From Streptomyces sp. Q6 (GTDB taxonomy: Bacteria; Actinomycetota; Actinomycetes; Streptomycetales; Streptomycetaceae): 64,000 bases of DNA. Positions 1-10,418 of the stretch are shown one piece after another; within the stretch, counting starts at the first letter, position 1, and each line of letters opens with the position of its first letter. Made by a program: the position numbers and the translations under genes. The stretch is taken from positions 1,674,001 through 1,738,000 of the forward strand of contig NZ_CP146022.1 of NCBI RefSeq assembly GCF_036967205.1. Reading direction: 5' to 3'. The notes beneath the pieces are model-generated. The model made no database searches. It was given only the letters and a program-made list of their open reading frames with translations, and was not told the DNA's origin.

Positions 1-1
1 C

Positions 2-2374
2 GGCCAGCTCCTGAAGCAGACCAAGCCCAACGGCAACACGCTCGACATGCGGTACTACCTCGACGGCTCGGTGAAGCAGTCGCAGGAGAAGACGTCGGGC
101 GGCGCCGTCGTCGCGCAGCACGACCTGGAGTACTCGGCCAACGGGCACCGCTCCAAGGACACGCTGAAGCTGATGAACGCCGACGACAACACGGCGTACA
201 TCAACAACACGTACTCCTTCGGCTACGACCCGCAGGACCGGATCACCAAGGTCACCAAGAGCGGGGACGCGCCGTCGTCCGAGTCGTACACGTACGACCG
301 CAACAGCAACATCGTCGCGCAGACGGTCGACGGGACCACCACGACCCAGCGCTACGACCGCAACCGGCTCCTCTCGGCGAGTTCCGGCGGGGTCACGTCC
401 ACCTACAACTACGACCCGCTCGGCCGGCTCGACACGGTCAGCACCAGCGGCCAGACCGTCGAGAAGCACTACTACGACGGCTTCGACCGGGAGGCCAAGG
501 TCCGTCAGGGCGTCGGCGCCTCGGCGGTGACGACGTCGTACGCCTACGACCCGTTCGACCGGACGGTCTCCCAGACCACGTCCGGCGACCAGGGCAAGAC
601 CACGGCGTTCACCTATCTCGGCCTGGACAGCACGCTGTTGCGGGAGACCGTCGACGGCAAGGCCGACAAGGACTACCAGTACCTGGCCGGCAATCAGCGC
701 TCCACGCAGATCACGCACAAGGAGGACGGCAGCAAGGAGTACTCGCAGTACGTCACGAGTCCGCGCGGTGACGTCGAGGCCATCACGAAGGAGAACGGCA
801 ACACCCGTTCCACGTACGGCTACACCGCCTACGGGAGCGCCGACGAGTCCCAGATGACCGGCGCGGACAAGCCGGGCAGCGGGGGCGAGCAGAAGGACGA
901 CTACAACTCCTTCCGCTTCAGCTCCTCGCGCTGGGACGGCGCTTCGGGCACGTACGACATGGGGTTCCGCAACTACGACCCGGGGCTCAACCGCTTCCTG
1001 ACCCGGGACTCGTACAGCGGTGCGCTCGCCGACATGTCGCTGTCCACCGACCCCTTCACCGGGAACCGGTACGCGTTCGCCGGCGGCAACCCGATCAGTT
1101 TCGTGGAGCTCGACGGCCACCTGTTCGGCATGTCGCTCTCGGACATCGGGCACGCCGCGCTCGACGTGGTCGGCCTGGTGCCGGTCGTCGGTGAGGTCGC
1201 CGACGTCGCCAACGGCATCTGGTACGCCGCCGAGGGCAACTACGTCGACGCCGCACTGTCGTTGACCTCGGCGATCCCGCTGGTCGGCTACGGCGCCTCG
1301 GCGGTCAAGGCCGGCAAGTACGCCAAGAAGGGCATCGAGGCGGCCGACGCCGTCAACGACGCCCGCAAGGCGGAGAAGACCGTCGACGCGGCGAACGACG
1401 CCCGCAAGGTGGACGTGCCCGACAAGCCGTCGACGAAGTCGCCGGACAAGCCGGACGCGCCCTCCTGCAAGGTCAACAGCTTCCTGCCGGGCACCAAGGT
1501 CGTCCTCGCGGACGGCTCGTCCCGGTCGATCGAGAAGCTGAAGGTCGGCGACGAGGTCGTGGCGACCGACCCGGAGACCGGGGACACCCGGGCCCGGCAG
1601 GTCACCGGCACCCGCAGCCACCAGGGCGAGAAGGACCTCGTCACCCTGACCGTCGGTTCCGGCGGGAAGGACGGCAAGGGCGGCAAGGCGTTCCAGCTGA
1701 CGTCGACGGCCGCGCACCTGTACTGGCTGCCGGACTACGGCAAGTGGGTCGAGGCCAAGGACCTGAAGTCCGGGATGTGGTTGCAGACCGCGGCCGGCAC
1801 CTGGGTCCAGATCAGTGCGATCGACACGGCGCACCGGTCGGCGCGGGTCCACAACCTCTCCGTCGAGGGTGTCCACACCTATTACGTGGGTGCGGGCTCC
1901 GGCGCGGTCCTCGTCCACAACTGCGGTTACAAGGACGAAGCCGTCGCCGCGCAGAAGCGCGCGCAGGAACTCGCGGGTCAGCTGCACTTCTTCAAGGAGA
2001 GCATGGTGACGGTGGCGGTGATCGGTGTCCGCAAGAAGGGCACGACCGACATCATCCACAAGGTCGGCATGAGTTCCGGTCAGAAGGGCGACCTGCTCAC
2101 CCTCGGCAAGGGCGAGGACTTCGTGGAGGGGGCGCTGGTCCCCGGCCGGGTCACGAAGAAGGGCAATCCGGCGTTCGAGCACGCCGAGGAGTCCGTGATG
2201 AACTGGCTGGAGAAGAACCCCGACTACGAGGTGCTCTACGGCGGTTCGTCGAAGAACGTCTGCTCGGACATCTGCGCACCGCTGGTCGAGAAGACCATGA
2301 AGCTCGGCGGTGAGGTGTTCGGCGGAGCGGCCGACAAGACGGACTTCCGTCAGTTCTGGCGCCTGAGGCGCTAG
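2..2374 (+). CDS. RHS/YD-repeat polymorphic toxin, Hint domain and C-terminal deaminase-like toxin (5' partial)
   Basis: The reading frame is open from base 2, so this is the C-terminal part of a larger protein. Numbering from the ATG at 47, residues 1-300 are YD repeats (many YxYD motifs) and residues about 305-335 are the RHS core (FRNYDPGLNRFLTRD). A short hydrophobic pretoxin segment and a Lys/Asp-rich linker follow. Residues 474-626 are a Hint/intein-like domain, starting Cys474 and ending in VLVHNC626, expected to release the tip by Asn-Cys chemistry. The last 149 residues hold His712-Ala-Glu714 and Cys739-x3-Cys743, the zinc and proton-shuttle pattern of deaminase toxins. By family knowledge this would be a contact-dependent antibacterial effector. 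Deaminase activity and its target (base or nucleotide) are inference, and the exact subfamily is unclear. Confidence 0.85.
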   Translation, partial: GQLLKQTKPNGNTLDMRYYLDGSVKQSQEKTSGGAVVAQHDLEYSANGHRSKDTLKLMNADDNTAYINNTYSFGYDPQDRITKVTKSGDAPSSESYTYDRNSNIVAQTVDGTTTTQRYDRNRLLSASSGGVTSTYNYDPLGRLDTVSTSGQTVEKHYYDGFDREAKVRQGVGASAVTTSYAYDPFDRTVSQTTSGDQGKTTAFTYLGLDSTLLRETVDGKADKDYQYLAGNQRSTQITHKEDGSKEYSQYVTSPRGDVEAITKENGNTRSTYGYTAYGSADESQMTGADKPGSGGEQKDDYNSFRFSSSRWDGASGTYDMGFRNYDPGLNRFLTRDSYSGALADMSLSTDPFTGNRYAFAGGNPISFVELDGHLFGMSLSDIGHAALDVVGLVPVVGEVADVANGIWYAAEGNYVDAALSLTSAIPLVGYGASAVKAGKYAKKGIEAADAVNDARKAEKTVDAANDARKVDVPDKPSTKSPDKPDAPSCKVNSFLPGTKVVLADGSSRSIEKLKVGDEVVATDPETGDTRARQVTGTRSHQGEKDLVTLTVGSGGKDGKGGKAFQLTSTAAHLYWLPDYGKWVEAKDLKSGMWLQTAAGTWVQISAIDTAHRSARVHNLSVEGVHTYYVGAGSGAVLVHNCGYKDEAVAAQKRAQELAGQLHFFKESMVTVAVIGVRKKGTTDIIHKVGMSSGQKGDLLTLGKGEDFVEGALVPGRVTKKGNPAFEHAEESVMNWLEKNPDYEVLYGGSSKNVCSDICAPLVEKTMKLGGEVFGGAADKTDFRQFWRLRR

Positions 2375-2423
2375 AGGTCACGGGGGTCGCGGTTCTGGCC
2401 GCACCACCTTTTCCCGCATGACG

Positions 2424-2456
2424 ACGCCCGGCCGGGGTTCTCCCCCGGCCGGGCGT
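2424..2456. terminator. Bidirectional hairpin terminator between convergent genes
   Basis: A perfect 14-bp inverted repeat (2424-2437 with 2443-2456) with a 5-nt loop lies 50 bp after the RHS stop and just before the 3' end of the convergent propeller gene. TT follows the stem. It probably terminates both genes. Confidence 0.7.
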
Positions 2457-2488
2457 TGCGCGTCCGGACCCGGTGCTCGTCGGGCTCG

Positions 2489-3598
2489 TCAGTTCTTGTC
2501 GGGGAGGGTCCACAGATGGAGCGTGCCGTGGTCGGCGGTCAGGGTGTACCACTGGCCGGGGCCCGCCGGGCGGGGGCTGCCGGTGACCGGGGACGGGTAG
2601 GCGATCTGCCCGCGCACGGACAGGTCGCGGGGGTCGACGAGCCAGTGGCGCGGGGCGGCCGCGTGCTCCTCGGTGCCGACCACGACCCCGTCCTCGTACG
2701 GGTACGCGCCCGCGTAGTCCCAGCGGGCCATGGCCTCCTCGGGTGCGGGCGGCACGGCGTCCCGCGCGTTGAGCCTGCGCACCTCGCTCCCGTCGGTGGC
2801 CTCGTGGAGGTAGAGCGCCCACTGGCCGGGGTCGGTGCCGAGGACGTAGCGGCCCGACGGGGCGACGGACTGGAGCAGCTCGCCCTCGATCCGCTCGACG
2901 GTGAGCGCGGTGCCGTCCCAGTGCCCCCACAGCGCCGGTGAGTCCTCGTGGCCCTCGCCGACGGTCAGCCCCATGTACGCGGGGTCGGGGTGCGGCAGGT
3001 GCTCGGAGGCCGAGCCCACGGTCATGGTGTGCGCGCGGCCGAGCACCTGGCCGTCGGCGGCGTCCAGGACGAGCCACTGCTCGTCCGGCCTGCCGTCGGT
3101 GTACTGCCGGACGTGCGCCCACACCAGCTTGCCGTCGGCGGAGAAGGCGGCGGAGCCGCGGTCCGGGGTGCCGTGGCGGGCGTCGTCGGCGTAGGCGCTG
3201 TACGGGGCGTCGGTCCAGGCGCAGTCGGGGGTGGCCCAGCAGCCGTGCGGGAGCTGCCACAGCACGGCGCCCGCACGGTCGACGGCCCGCACGTCGTGCA
3301 CCCCGGAGAAGACGGCGATGTCGCCCGTCGGCGAGACGGTGGCCTGGCCCGTGCGGCGCGGCCACGGCGTGCGGAAGCGGATCTCGGGGCCCGCGCCCTC
3401 AGGGCCGTCGAGGTCACCGAGGTCACGGACGGCCAGTCGCTCGTCCTCGTGCTGGACGAGGAGCCGGTGCCCCGGCCAGGTCAGGAGGTGCAGGGCGTCG
3501 GCACGGGTGGGGCCGAGCGGGACGGGCACCGCCGCGACGAGGCGGGCGGTGTGCTGCTCGGCAACCGCGTGTATGGGATCGGTGGGCATGCGCAGCAT
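2489..3598 (-). CDS. Beta-propeller-like hypothetical protein
   Basis: This is a 369-residue protein of unknown function (366 if the ATG at 3589 is used). Its frame happens to be continuous with the frameshifted ROK gene upstream, so an automated call may fuse the two. The ATG at 3598 lies 17 bp after the ROK stop at 3616. The sequence is rich in Trp and Asp/Gly turns, with repeated strands such as GDIAVFSGVHD, GKLVWAHVR and GRYVLGTDPGQWALYL, spaced like blades of a WD40 or quinoprotein-type propeller. No signal peptide or catalytic motif is visible. It is last in the ROK/Opp operon, so a role linked to that system is possible but unproven. Confidence 0.7.
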   Translation of the reverse strand: MLRMPTDPIHAVAEQHTARLVAAVPVPLGPTRADALHLLTWPGHRLLVQHEDERLAVRDLGDLDGPEGAGPEIRFRTPWPRRTGQATVSPTGDIAVFSGVHDVRAVDRAGAVLWQLPHGCWATPDCAWTDAPYSAYADDARHGTPDRGSAAFSADGKLVWAHVRQYTDGRPDEQWLVLDAADGQVLGRAHTMTVGSASEHLPHPDPAYMGLTVGEGHEDSPALWGHWDGTALTVERIEGELLQSVAPSGRYVLGTDPGQWALYLHEATDGSEVRRLNARDAVPPAPEEAMARWDYAGAYPYEDGVVVGTEEHAAAPRHWLVDPRDLSVRGQIAYPSPVTGSPRPAGPGQWYTLTADHGTLHLWTLPDKN

Positions 3599-3615
3599 GG
3601 TTCCATACGCGCCGC

Positions 3616-4834
3616 TCAGGGGCGCGGCTGCCCGGAACCGGTGGGCAGGGGTGGGGAGTTGGGGGACGCGGTGCGGCGGTCGAAGACGAGGGGGCGGGCC
3701 GCGCGCAGGGCGGTCGTGAGGGCGCCGAGGAGGACGGCGTCGTCGCCCGCGGTGCTCGCCTCGACGCGGGGCCGCAGCGGGGTGAGACGGTGCAGGGTGC
3801 CGGCGACGGTGGTGAGGAGGAGGTCGGCGCCGCGGCCCACTCCCCGCCGAGCACCACCAGGTCCGGGTCGAGGACGGCGGTGACGGAGGCGACCGCGAGG
3901 GCGAGGCGCTCCCCTCCTGGCGTACGGCGGCGGCCGCGGCCGGGTCGCCGGTGCGGGCGGCGTCGAAGACGCGTTTGGCGGTGAGGGGACCGGTCATGCC
4001 GAGGGCGCGGGCGGCGCGGACCACGGCGTCGGCGGAGACGGCGTCCTCCAGCATGCCGCGGCGGGGGGCGGGGCCGGACTCCGGGAGGCCGTCCAGGGGC
4101 AGGAAGCCGATCTCGCCGGCCGCTCCGTGGGCGCCGAGGAAGAGTTCGCCGTCGGAGACGACGCCCATGCCGAGCCCGGTGCCGATGAGGACGTAGACGA
4201 AGAGGCGGCTGCCCGCGCCCGCGCCGAAGGTGTACTCGCCGAGGGCGGCGAGGTTGGCGTCGTTGTGGACGGAGAGCGGGGTGCCCAGGCTCTCCCGCAT
4301 GCGTTCCACGAGGCCGGGTCTGCCCCAGCCGGGGAGGTTGACGGCGTAGCGGACGCGACCGGTGTGCCGGTCGAAGACACCGGGGGTGCCGACGGCGGTG
4401 TGGACGATGTCGGCGGACGTCAGCCGGGCCTCGGACAGGGCCTGTTCGGCGCAGGCCACCGCCGCGTCGGCGACCGTGGTGGCGGCGCGGCCGCGATTGC
4501 GCACCTCGGTGCGGGACACGATCGTGCCGGCCAGGTCGGCGACGGCCGTGCGCAGCCGGGCGCGGCCGATGTCGATGCCGAGGACGTGCCCCGCGCCGGG
4601 GTCGGGTTCGTACAGGACGGCGACCCGGCCGCGGCTCTGGGCGTGGGTGCCCGCCTCGCGGACCAGTCCGGCGCGTTCGAGGGCGGCGAGGGCCGAGGAG
4701 ACGGTCGGCTTGGACAGGCCGCTGGCGCGGGCGAGCTGGGCCCGGGACGCGGGGCCTTCGAGGCGTAATCGCTCCAGGAGGAGCCATTCGTTGTTGCTGC
4801 GCAGGCGCTGCCGGTTCCAGGGGGGCGCGGTCAT
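3616..4834 (-). pseudogene. ROK-family transcriptional repressor, two frameshifts
   Basis: The N-terminus is a winged helix (LARASGLSKPTVSSALAALE) followed by a ROK domain with GIDIGRARLR and GTGLGMGV, the layout of NagC/XylR-type sugar-responsive repressors. The frame is lost near 3915 (AVRQEG, then ERLALAVASVTAVL continues in another frame) and again near 3838 (VVLGGEW, then GRGADLLLTTVAGTL in the third frame), ending at TGA 3616. Restoring one G in the GGGG run and one G in the GGG run repairs the whole protein to about 406 residues. The start overlaps the stop of the ATPase gene by 4 bp, so it is translationally coupled and probably autoregulates the operon. The usual ROK zinc Cys cluster is not visible. 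Sequencing error is the likelier cause; true decay cannot be excluded. Confidence 0.8.
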
Positions 4835-5804
4835 GGCGCCGTCACGTGGCAGGCCGCCGTATGGCCCTCGTCGACCGGGCGCAGGCGGGGTGTGACGTGG
4901 TGGCAGCGGTCGACGGCGAGGGGGCAGCGGGCGCGGAAGCGGCAGCTGGGGACGGGGTCGATGACGACGGGCGGGTCGGACTTGGCGGTGGCCGCGTCGA
5001 TGTCGAGCGGGGCGCGGGGGTCGGGGACGGCGGAGAGGAGGAGCTCGGTGTACGGGTGGCGGGGCGCGGCGAGGACCGCTTCGGTGGGGCCGGTCTCGAC
5101 GATGTGGCCGCCGTACATGACCGCGATCCGGTCGGAGAGGTAGCGGGCGCTCGCGATGTCGTGGGTGATGTAGAGGATCGAGACGCCTTCGGTGGCGCGC
5201 AGGTCCGCCATGACGTTCAGGAGGCCGATGCGGATGGAGACGTCGAGCATGGAGACGGGCTCGTCGGCGAGGATGAGCCGGGGGCGGTGGGCGAGGGCCT
5301 GGGCGAAGCCGATGCGCTGGCGCTGGCCGCCGGAGAGTTCGTGCGGGAAGCGGTTCAGGACGTCGGCGGCGGGGGTGAGGCCGACGGCCGCGACGACGCG
5401 CTCGGCCTCCGCGCGGCGTGCGGAGGCGTCGAGTTCGGGGCGGTGGAGTTTCAGGCCGCGCAGGATTCCGTGGGAGACGCGGTAGGCCGGGTTGAAGGAC
5501 GCGAAGGGGTCCTGGAAGACCATCGGGACGGCGCCGCGGTAGGCGAGGCGGTCCCGGCGGCGGCGCATACCGCTCACCGGGCGGCCCTGGTAGCGGATGT
5601 CGCCGCGGGTGGGCGGGTGGACCTGGGCGACGAGGCGGGCGAGGGTCGACTTGCCGCTGCCGCTCTCGCCGACGAGCGCGACGATCTCGCGCTCCCCGAT
5701 GGTGAGGTCGACGTCGTCGACGGCGTGCAGGACGCCTCGGGTCAGGCCGGTGCCGACCTTGAAGTGGCGGGTGAGGCCGGTGGTCTCCAGGAGGGGGGTG
5801 TCGT

Positions 5805-5808
<4 letters not shown>
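4831..5808 (-). CDS. ABC transporter ATP-binding protein, OppF/DppF type
   Basis: This is the second ATPase of an oligopeptide-type ABC importer, 325 residues, cytoplasmic. Walker A is GESGSGKST (47-55), the signature is LSGGQ (158-162), and Walker B is LILADE (178-183) with the H-loop in ITHDIA. The C-terminus has the oligopeptide/dipeptide tail with Cys residues (CRFRARCPLA) typical of OppD/OppF proteins. It overlaps the OppD-like gene upstream and the ROK gene downstream by 4 bp each. With two permeases, one lipoprotein and two ATPases the importer is complete. Opp-family importers also carry oligosaccharides in some bacteria, and the sugar kinase and ROK regulator in this operon point that way. 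Confidence 0.93.
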
Positions 5809-6765
<957 letters not shown>

Positions 6766-6773
<8 letters not shown>

Positions 6774-7698
6774 GGCGGCTCCCCTTCCTGGCCCGGACCG
6801 GGCGCAGGGCCGGGTTGCCGATCTCGTCGAAGGCGTAGTTGACCAGGGCGAACGCGACGCCGAGCAGGGCGACGCAGAGGCCCGGCGCGATCGACCAGAG
6901 GGGGGTGCCGGTCTGGAGGGCCTGCTGGTTCTGGGACCAGTAGAGCATCGTGCCCCAGCTCTGCGAGCTCGGGTCGCCGAGCCCGAGGAACTGGAGGCCG
7001 GCGGCGGTGAGGACCGAGTACAGCGCGGCGCCGAGGAAGTTGGCGACGATGAGGGACGTCATCGTCGGCAGGACCTCGCGGACGATGATGTACGAGCGCC
7101 GCTCGCCGCGCACCCGGGCCGACTGGAGGAAGTCGCGGCCCCGCAGGGACAGGGCCTGGGCGCGCATCTGGTTGGCGCCGTAGGACCAGCCGGTGAGGAC
7201 GAGGACGGCGAGGATGACCTCCAGGGAGCCCTTGCCCGCGTACTTGGCGAGGATGATCACCAGGGGGAACGCGGGGATGACCAGGACGACGTTCGTGAGC
7301 AGGGACAGGAGGTCGTCGGCGAGGCCGCCCAGGTAGGCGGCGGAGACGCCGATGAGCACGGACAGGACCGTGGCGAGGGCGCCCGCCACGACGGCGATGA
7401 TCAGTGACTCCCGCGTGCCGTAGACGAGTTGGGAGTAGATGTCCTGGCCGAGGCCCGTGGTGCCCAGGAGGTGGGCGGTGGACGGGCCGAGGCGTGGGGC
7501 GAAGTTCAGCTCGTCGGGGTCGTCGACGGTGGTGAAGAGGCCGGGGAACGCGGCGACGACCGTGAAGAGGAACAGGATGCCGGTGCCGATGAGCGCCTTG
7601 CGGTTGCCGCGGACGGCCTGCCACAGGCCCGCGCCCGCACGGGCGCGGGGTCCGGCCTTGTCGGGCGGCGGTGCGGTGACGGCGGTGGTGGTGGTCAT
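6766..7698 (-). CDS. ABC transporter permease, OppC/DppC type
   Basis: This is an inner-membrane permease of 310 residues with a short N-terminal OppC-type region and about six transmembrane segments. The binding-protein-dependent transport motif (GWSYGANQMRAQALSLRGRDFLQSAR) includes the EAA-like loop. The frame opens at 7722, but the ATG at 7698 makes a 4-bp ATGA overlap with the upstream permease stop, as at the other junctions of this operon, so 7698 is preferred. It forms the membrane channel with the DppB-type partner. Confidence 0.9.
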
Positions 7699-8678
7699 GA
7701 CCTCGCCCTCGGGTCGAGCCACACCGTCGCGAGGTCGACCGCGAGCAGGGCCACGAGCACGGCGACCGTGAACAGCATGAACAGGGCCTGCATCAGCGGG
7801 TAGTCGACGTTCTGGACGGCGTTGTAGAGGAGGTAGCCGACGCCGGGATAGTTGAAGACGTACTCGATGAGGATCGCGCCGGAGATGACGAAGCCGAGGG
7901 ACATCGCGAAGCCGGCCAGGTTCGGCAGGATCGCGTTGCGGGCCGCGTAGCCGTACATGATGCGGCGGCCGGTGAGGCCCTTGGCCCGTGCCATGCGGAC
8001 GTAGTCCTCGGCCAGGGTCGTGATCATGTTGTTCCGCATGGTCAGGATCCAGCCGCCGACGGTGGTGATCAGGAGCGTGGCCGCCGGGAGGATCGCGTGG
8101 GACAGGACGCTGCCGACGAAGCCGGGTGAGAAGCCGGGGACGATCGACGTGTCGTAGTTGAAGTTGGCGGGGAGCAGGCCGCCCGTGCCCTCGGAGAAGA
8201 CGAGGATGAGGAGCAGGCCCACCCAGAAGTAGGGCAGGGCCGACGTGACGACGAAGACGGGCGGCAGGATCGCGTCGAGGGCGCCGCCGCGGCGCCAGCC
8301 CGCGACGGTGCCGATGAGGGTGCCGAGCGCGAAGGCGAGGATCGTCGTCGTGCCGACGAGGCCGAGGGTCCAGGGCAGGGCGCCGCCGATCAGCGAGGTG
8401 ACCGGTTCACCGAGCGTCTGGCCGATGGAGCGGCCCCAGTTGCCGGTGAACATGTGCCCCAGGTAGTCGACGTACTGGACGAACAGGTTCTCGTCGGGCT
8501 TGAAGCCGAACGAGGTCAGCATCTGCTCCAGGGCGTCCCGCGAGACCCGGCCGCGCGTGCGCACCGTCAGCGCGTCGACCGGGTCGCCCGGCATGAAGCG
8601 CGGGATGAAGAAGTTCAGGGTGAGCGCCGCCCAGAGTGTCAGGAGGAAGAACCCCAGGCGGCGAAGGAGGAAGCGCAC
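7695..8678 (-). CDS. ABC transporter permease, OppB/DppB type
   Basis: This is an inner-membrane permease of 327 residues. It begins MRFLLRRLGFFLLTLWAALT, the characteristic OppB/DppB N-terminal helix, followed by the FIPRFMPGDPVD segment. The EAA loop is visible as LAEDYVRMARAKGLTGRRI, and about six membrane segments are expected. It lies 15 bp after the binding-protein gene and overlaps the second permease by 4 bp. Confidence 0.93.
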   Translation of the reverse strand: MRFLLRRLGFFLLTLWAALTLNFFIPRFMPGDPVDALTVRTRGRVSRDALEQMLTSFGFKPDENLFVQYVDYLGHMFTGNWGRSIGQTLGEPVTSLIGGALPWTLGLVGTTTILAFALGTLIGTVAGWRRGGALDAILPPVFVVTSALPYFWVGLLLILVFSEGTGGLLPANFNYDTSIVPGFSPGFVGSVLSHAILPAATLLITTVGGWILTMRNNMITTLAEDYVRMARAKGLTGRRIMYGYAARNAILPNLAGFAMSLGFVISGAILIEYVFNYPGVGYLLYNAVQNVDYPLMQALFMLFTVAVLVALLAVDLATVWLDPRARS

Positions 8679-8693
8679 CGGTCGGTCCCCCGC

Positions 8694-10388
8694 CTACTGC
8701 GCCGACTTGGAGTACAGGTGGGTGAGCACCTGACCCGTGTCGGGGAAGTTGTAGGCCGCGGGCTGCGCGTACGGGTTGTCCTCGGTGGGCCAGCCGCCGA
8801 TGTCCTTGGTGTTGTACTGGAACCAGTCCACCGCCTCGACGACGGGGATCACCGGGACGTCGTCGATCATGCGCTGCGCGACGGCCTTGACGATCTCCAC
8901 CTGGCGCGTCTCGTCGGCCGACGCGTACTCGTTGAGGAGCTTGTCGACCTCCGGGTTCTTGTAGCGCTCGTAGTTGCTGGTGGCGTTCTTGCCGAGCGGC
9001 GCCGTGTTCGCGGAGTGCAGCATCTGGCGCAGTTCGTAGTACGGGGTCGGGCCGCTCGTCTGCTGGTTGTAGTACGCCAGGTCGTAGTCGCCGGAGTAGA
9101 GGCGGCCGATGAACGTCTGCTGGGCGAGGGTCTGCACCGTGAGGTCGATGCCGACGGCCTCGAGGTCCTGCTTGATGACCTTGAGGGAGGCGTCCCAGTC
9201 CGTGTAGCCGGTGATCGAGAGGATCTTCAGCTTCAGCGGCTTGGCGGGTGAGTGGCCGAGGCTCGCCAGGAGCTTCTTCGCGCGGTCCGGGTCGGGCTTG
9301 TCGAAGCCCGCCTTCCGCACGGCGGCCTCGTCGTAGTACGTGTCGAAGGTCGGCATGACGACACCGGACTGGTTGGCCGCGGGCACCTGGCCGCCGACGC
9401 CGATCCTCGCGACCTTCTCACGGTCGATGGCGTACGAGATCGCCTGGCGCACCTTGAGGTTGCTGGAGTCCGGGTGGGACGGGTCGAGGTTCGGGTAGAT
9501 CCCGACGTTCAGGACGGGTGGCGACCACGTGTGGTTGTCGGAGGACTTGTCCAGGTAGAACTGCTTGATGCCCGGGATGAACTGGCTCCCCCACTGCGCC
9601 TTGCCGTTGGCGAGGTCGAGGTTGGCGGGGCCGTTGTCCAGGTAGGCCGGGTACTGGACCTTCTGGATGTACGGCTTGCCCTGCTGCCAGTAGTCGGGGT
9701 TGGCCGTGTACTGGATGTTGTTCGGGTTGCAGGGGTTCACCTCGAAGGGGCCGGTGCCGACGGGCTTCTTGTCGACCCAGGTGTCCGGCTTCTTCGCGGC
9801 CTCGCCCGCGCCGAAGACATGCTCCGGCACGATGGCGACCTGGTGGGCGAACGCGTAGAAGTACGGCTGCGCCGCCGCCTTGAACTTCAGGGTGACCTTG
9901 TCGTCGCCGGACGCGGTGACGGACCGGAGGCCGGCCGTGGTCCACAGGGCGTAGAGGTCGGTCGCCGGGGTCTTCTTCATGAGGTTGAAGGTGAAGGCGA
10001 CGTCCTTGGCCGTGAACGGCTTGCCGTCGTTCCACTTCACTCCGGAGCGGATCGTGAAGTCGATCCGCGTCTTGTCGGCGTTCCACCGGTAGCTCTTGGC
10101 GAGCATCGGCGTCTCGGCCTGGTCCTTGAGCGCGTTCACGAAGATCAGTGGCTCGTAGACGAAGCCGATGGACGTGTTGTAGACGGCCGGGTTGAACGGG
10201 TTGAAGTTGCACGTCCACGTCTGCCCCGCCGTGTTGGCGATGGTGACGGAGCCGCCCTTCTTCTTCGGTCCGTCGCTCTGCGAGGCGTTGTTGTCGTCGG
10301 GTTCCTTGTGCTTCGTCTCCGAGCAGGCCGTGGCGGTCGCGGCGAGCGCCAGGACGACCGCGGTGGCGAGGATGCGCGTGGGCCTCAT
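8694..10388 (-). CDS. ABC transporter substrate-binding lipoprotein, SBP_bac_5 type
   Basis: This is an extracytoplasmic solute-binding protein of 564 residues. The N-terminal signal peptide ends in a lipobox (ATA-Cys22), so it should be a membrane-anchored lipoprotein. The body is a family-5 (oligopeptide/dipeptide) binding protein, with IRSGVKWNDGKPFTAKDVAFTF near residue 110 and VRQAISYAIDREKV near 310, both conserved in that family. It determines substrate specificity. The substrate cannot be read from sequence; peptides are the family default, but the ROK kinase upstream and ROK regulator downstream favour an oligosaccharide. It starts 30 bp after the kinase stop. Confidence 0.93.
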   Translation of the reverse strand: MRPTRILATAVVLALAATATACSETKHKEPDDNNASQSDGPKKKGGSVTIANTAGQTWTCNFNPFNPAVYNTSIGFVYEPLIFVNALKDQAETPMLAKSYRWNADKTRIDFTIRSGVKWNDGKPFTAKDVAFTFNLMKKTPATDLYALWTTAGLRSVTASGDDKVTLKFKAAAQPYFYAFAHQVAIVPEHVFGAGEAAKKPDTWVDKKPVGTGPFEVNPCNPNNIQYTANPDYWQQGKPYIQKVQYPAYLDNGPANLDLANGKAQWGSQFIPGIKQFYLDKSSDNHTWSPPVLNVGIYPNLDPSHPDSSNLKVRQAISYAIDREKVARIGVGGQVPAANQSGVVMPTFDTYYDEAAVRKAGFDKPDPDRAKKLLASLGHSPAKPLKLKILSITGYTDWDASLKVIKQDLEAVGIDLTVQTLAQQTFIGRLYSGDYDLAYYNQQTSGPTPYYELRQMLHSANTAPLGKNATSNYERYKNPEVDKLLNEYASADETRQVEIVKAVAQRMIDDVPVIPVVEAVDWFQYNTKDIGGWPTEDNPYAQPAAYNFPDTGQVLTHLYSKSAQ

Positions 10389-10418
10389 TCCTGCCAGTCC
10401 CTTCGTGGGCCGGATCTT

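Noticed and set aside
2489-4834. Single 781-residue ROK-propeller fusion protein
   Set aside because: The middle (about residues 310-405) is Arg/Pro-rich out-of-frame sequence; the true ROK C-terminus is found in the two other frames, and the propeller has its own ATG after the ROK stop.
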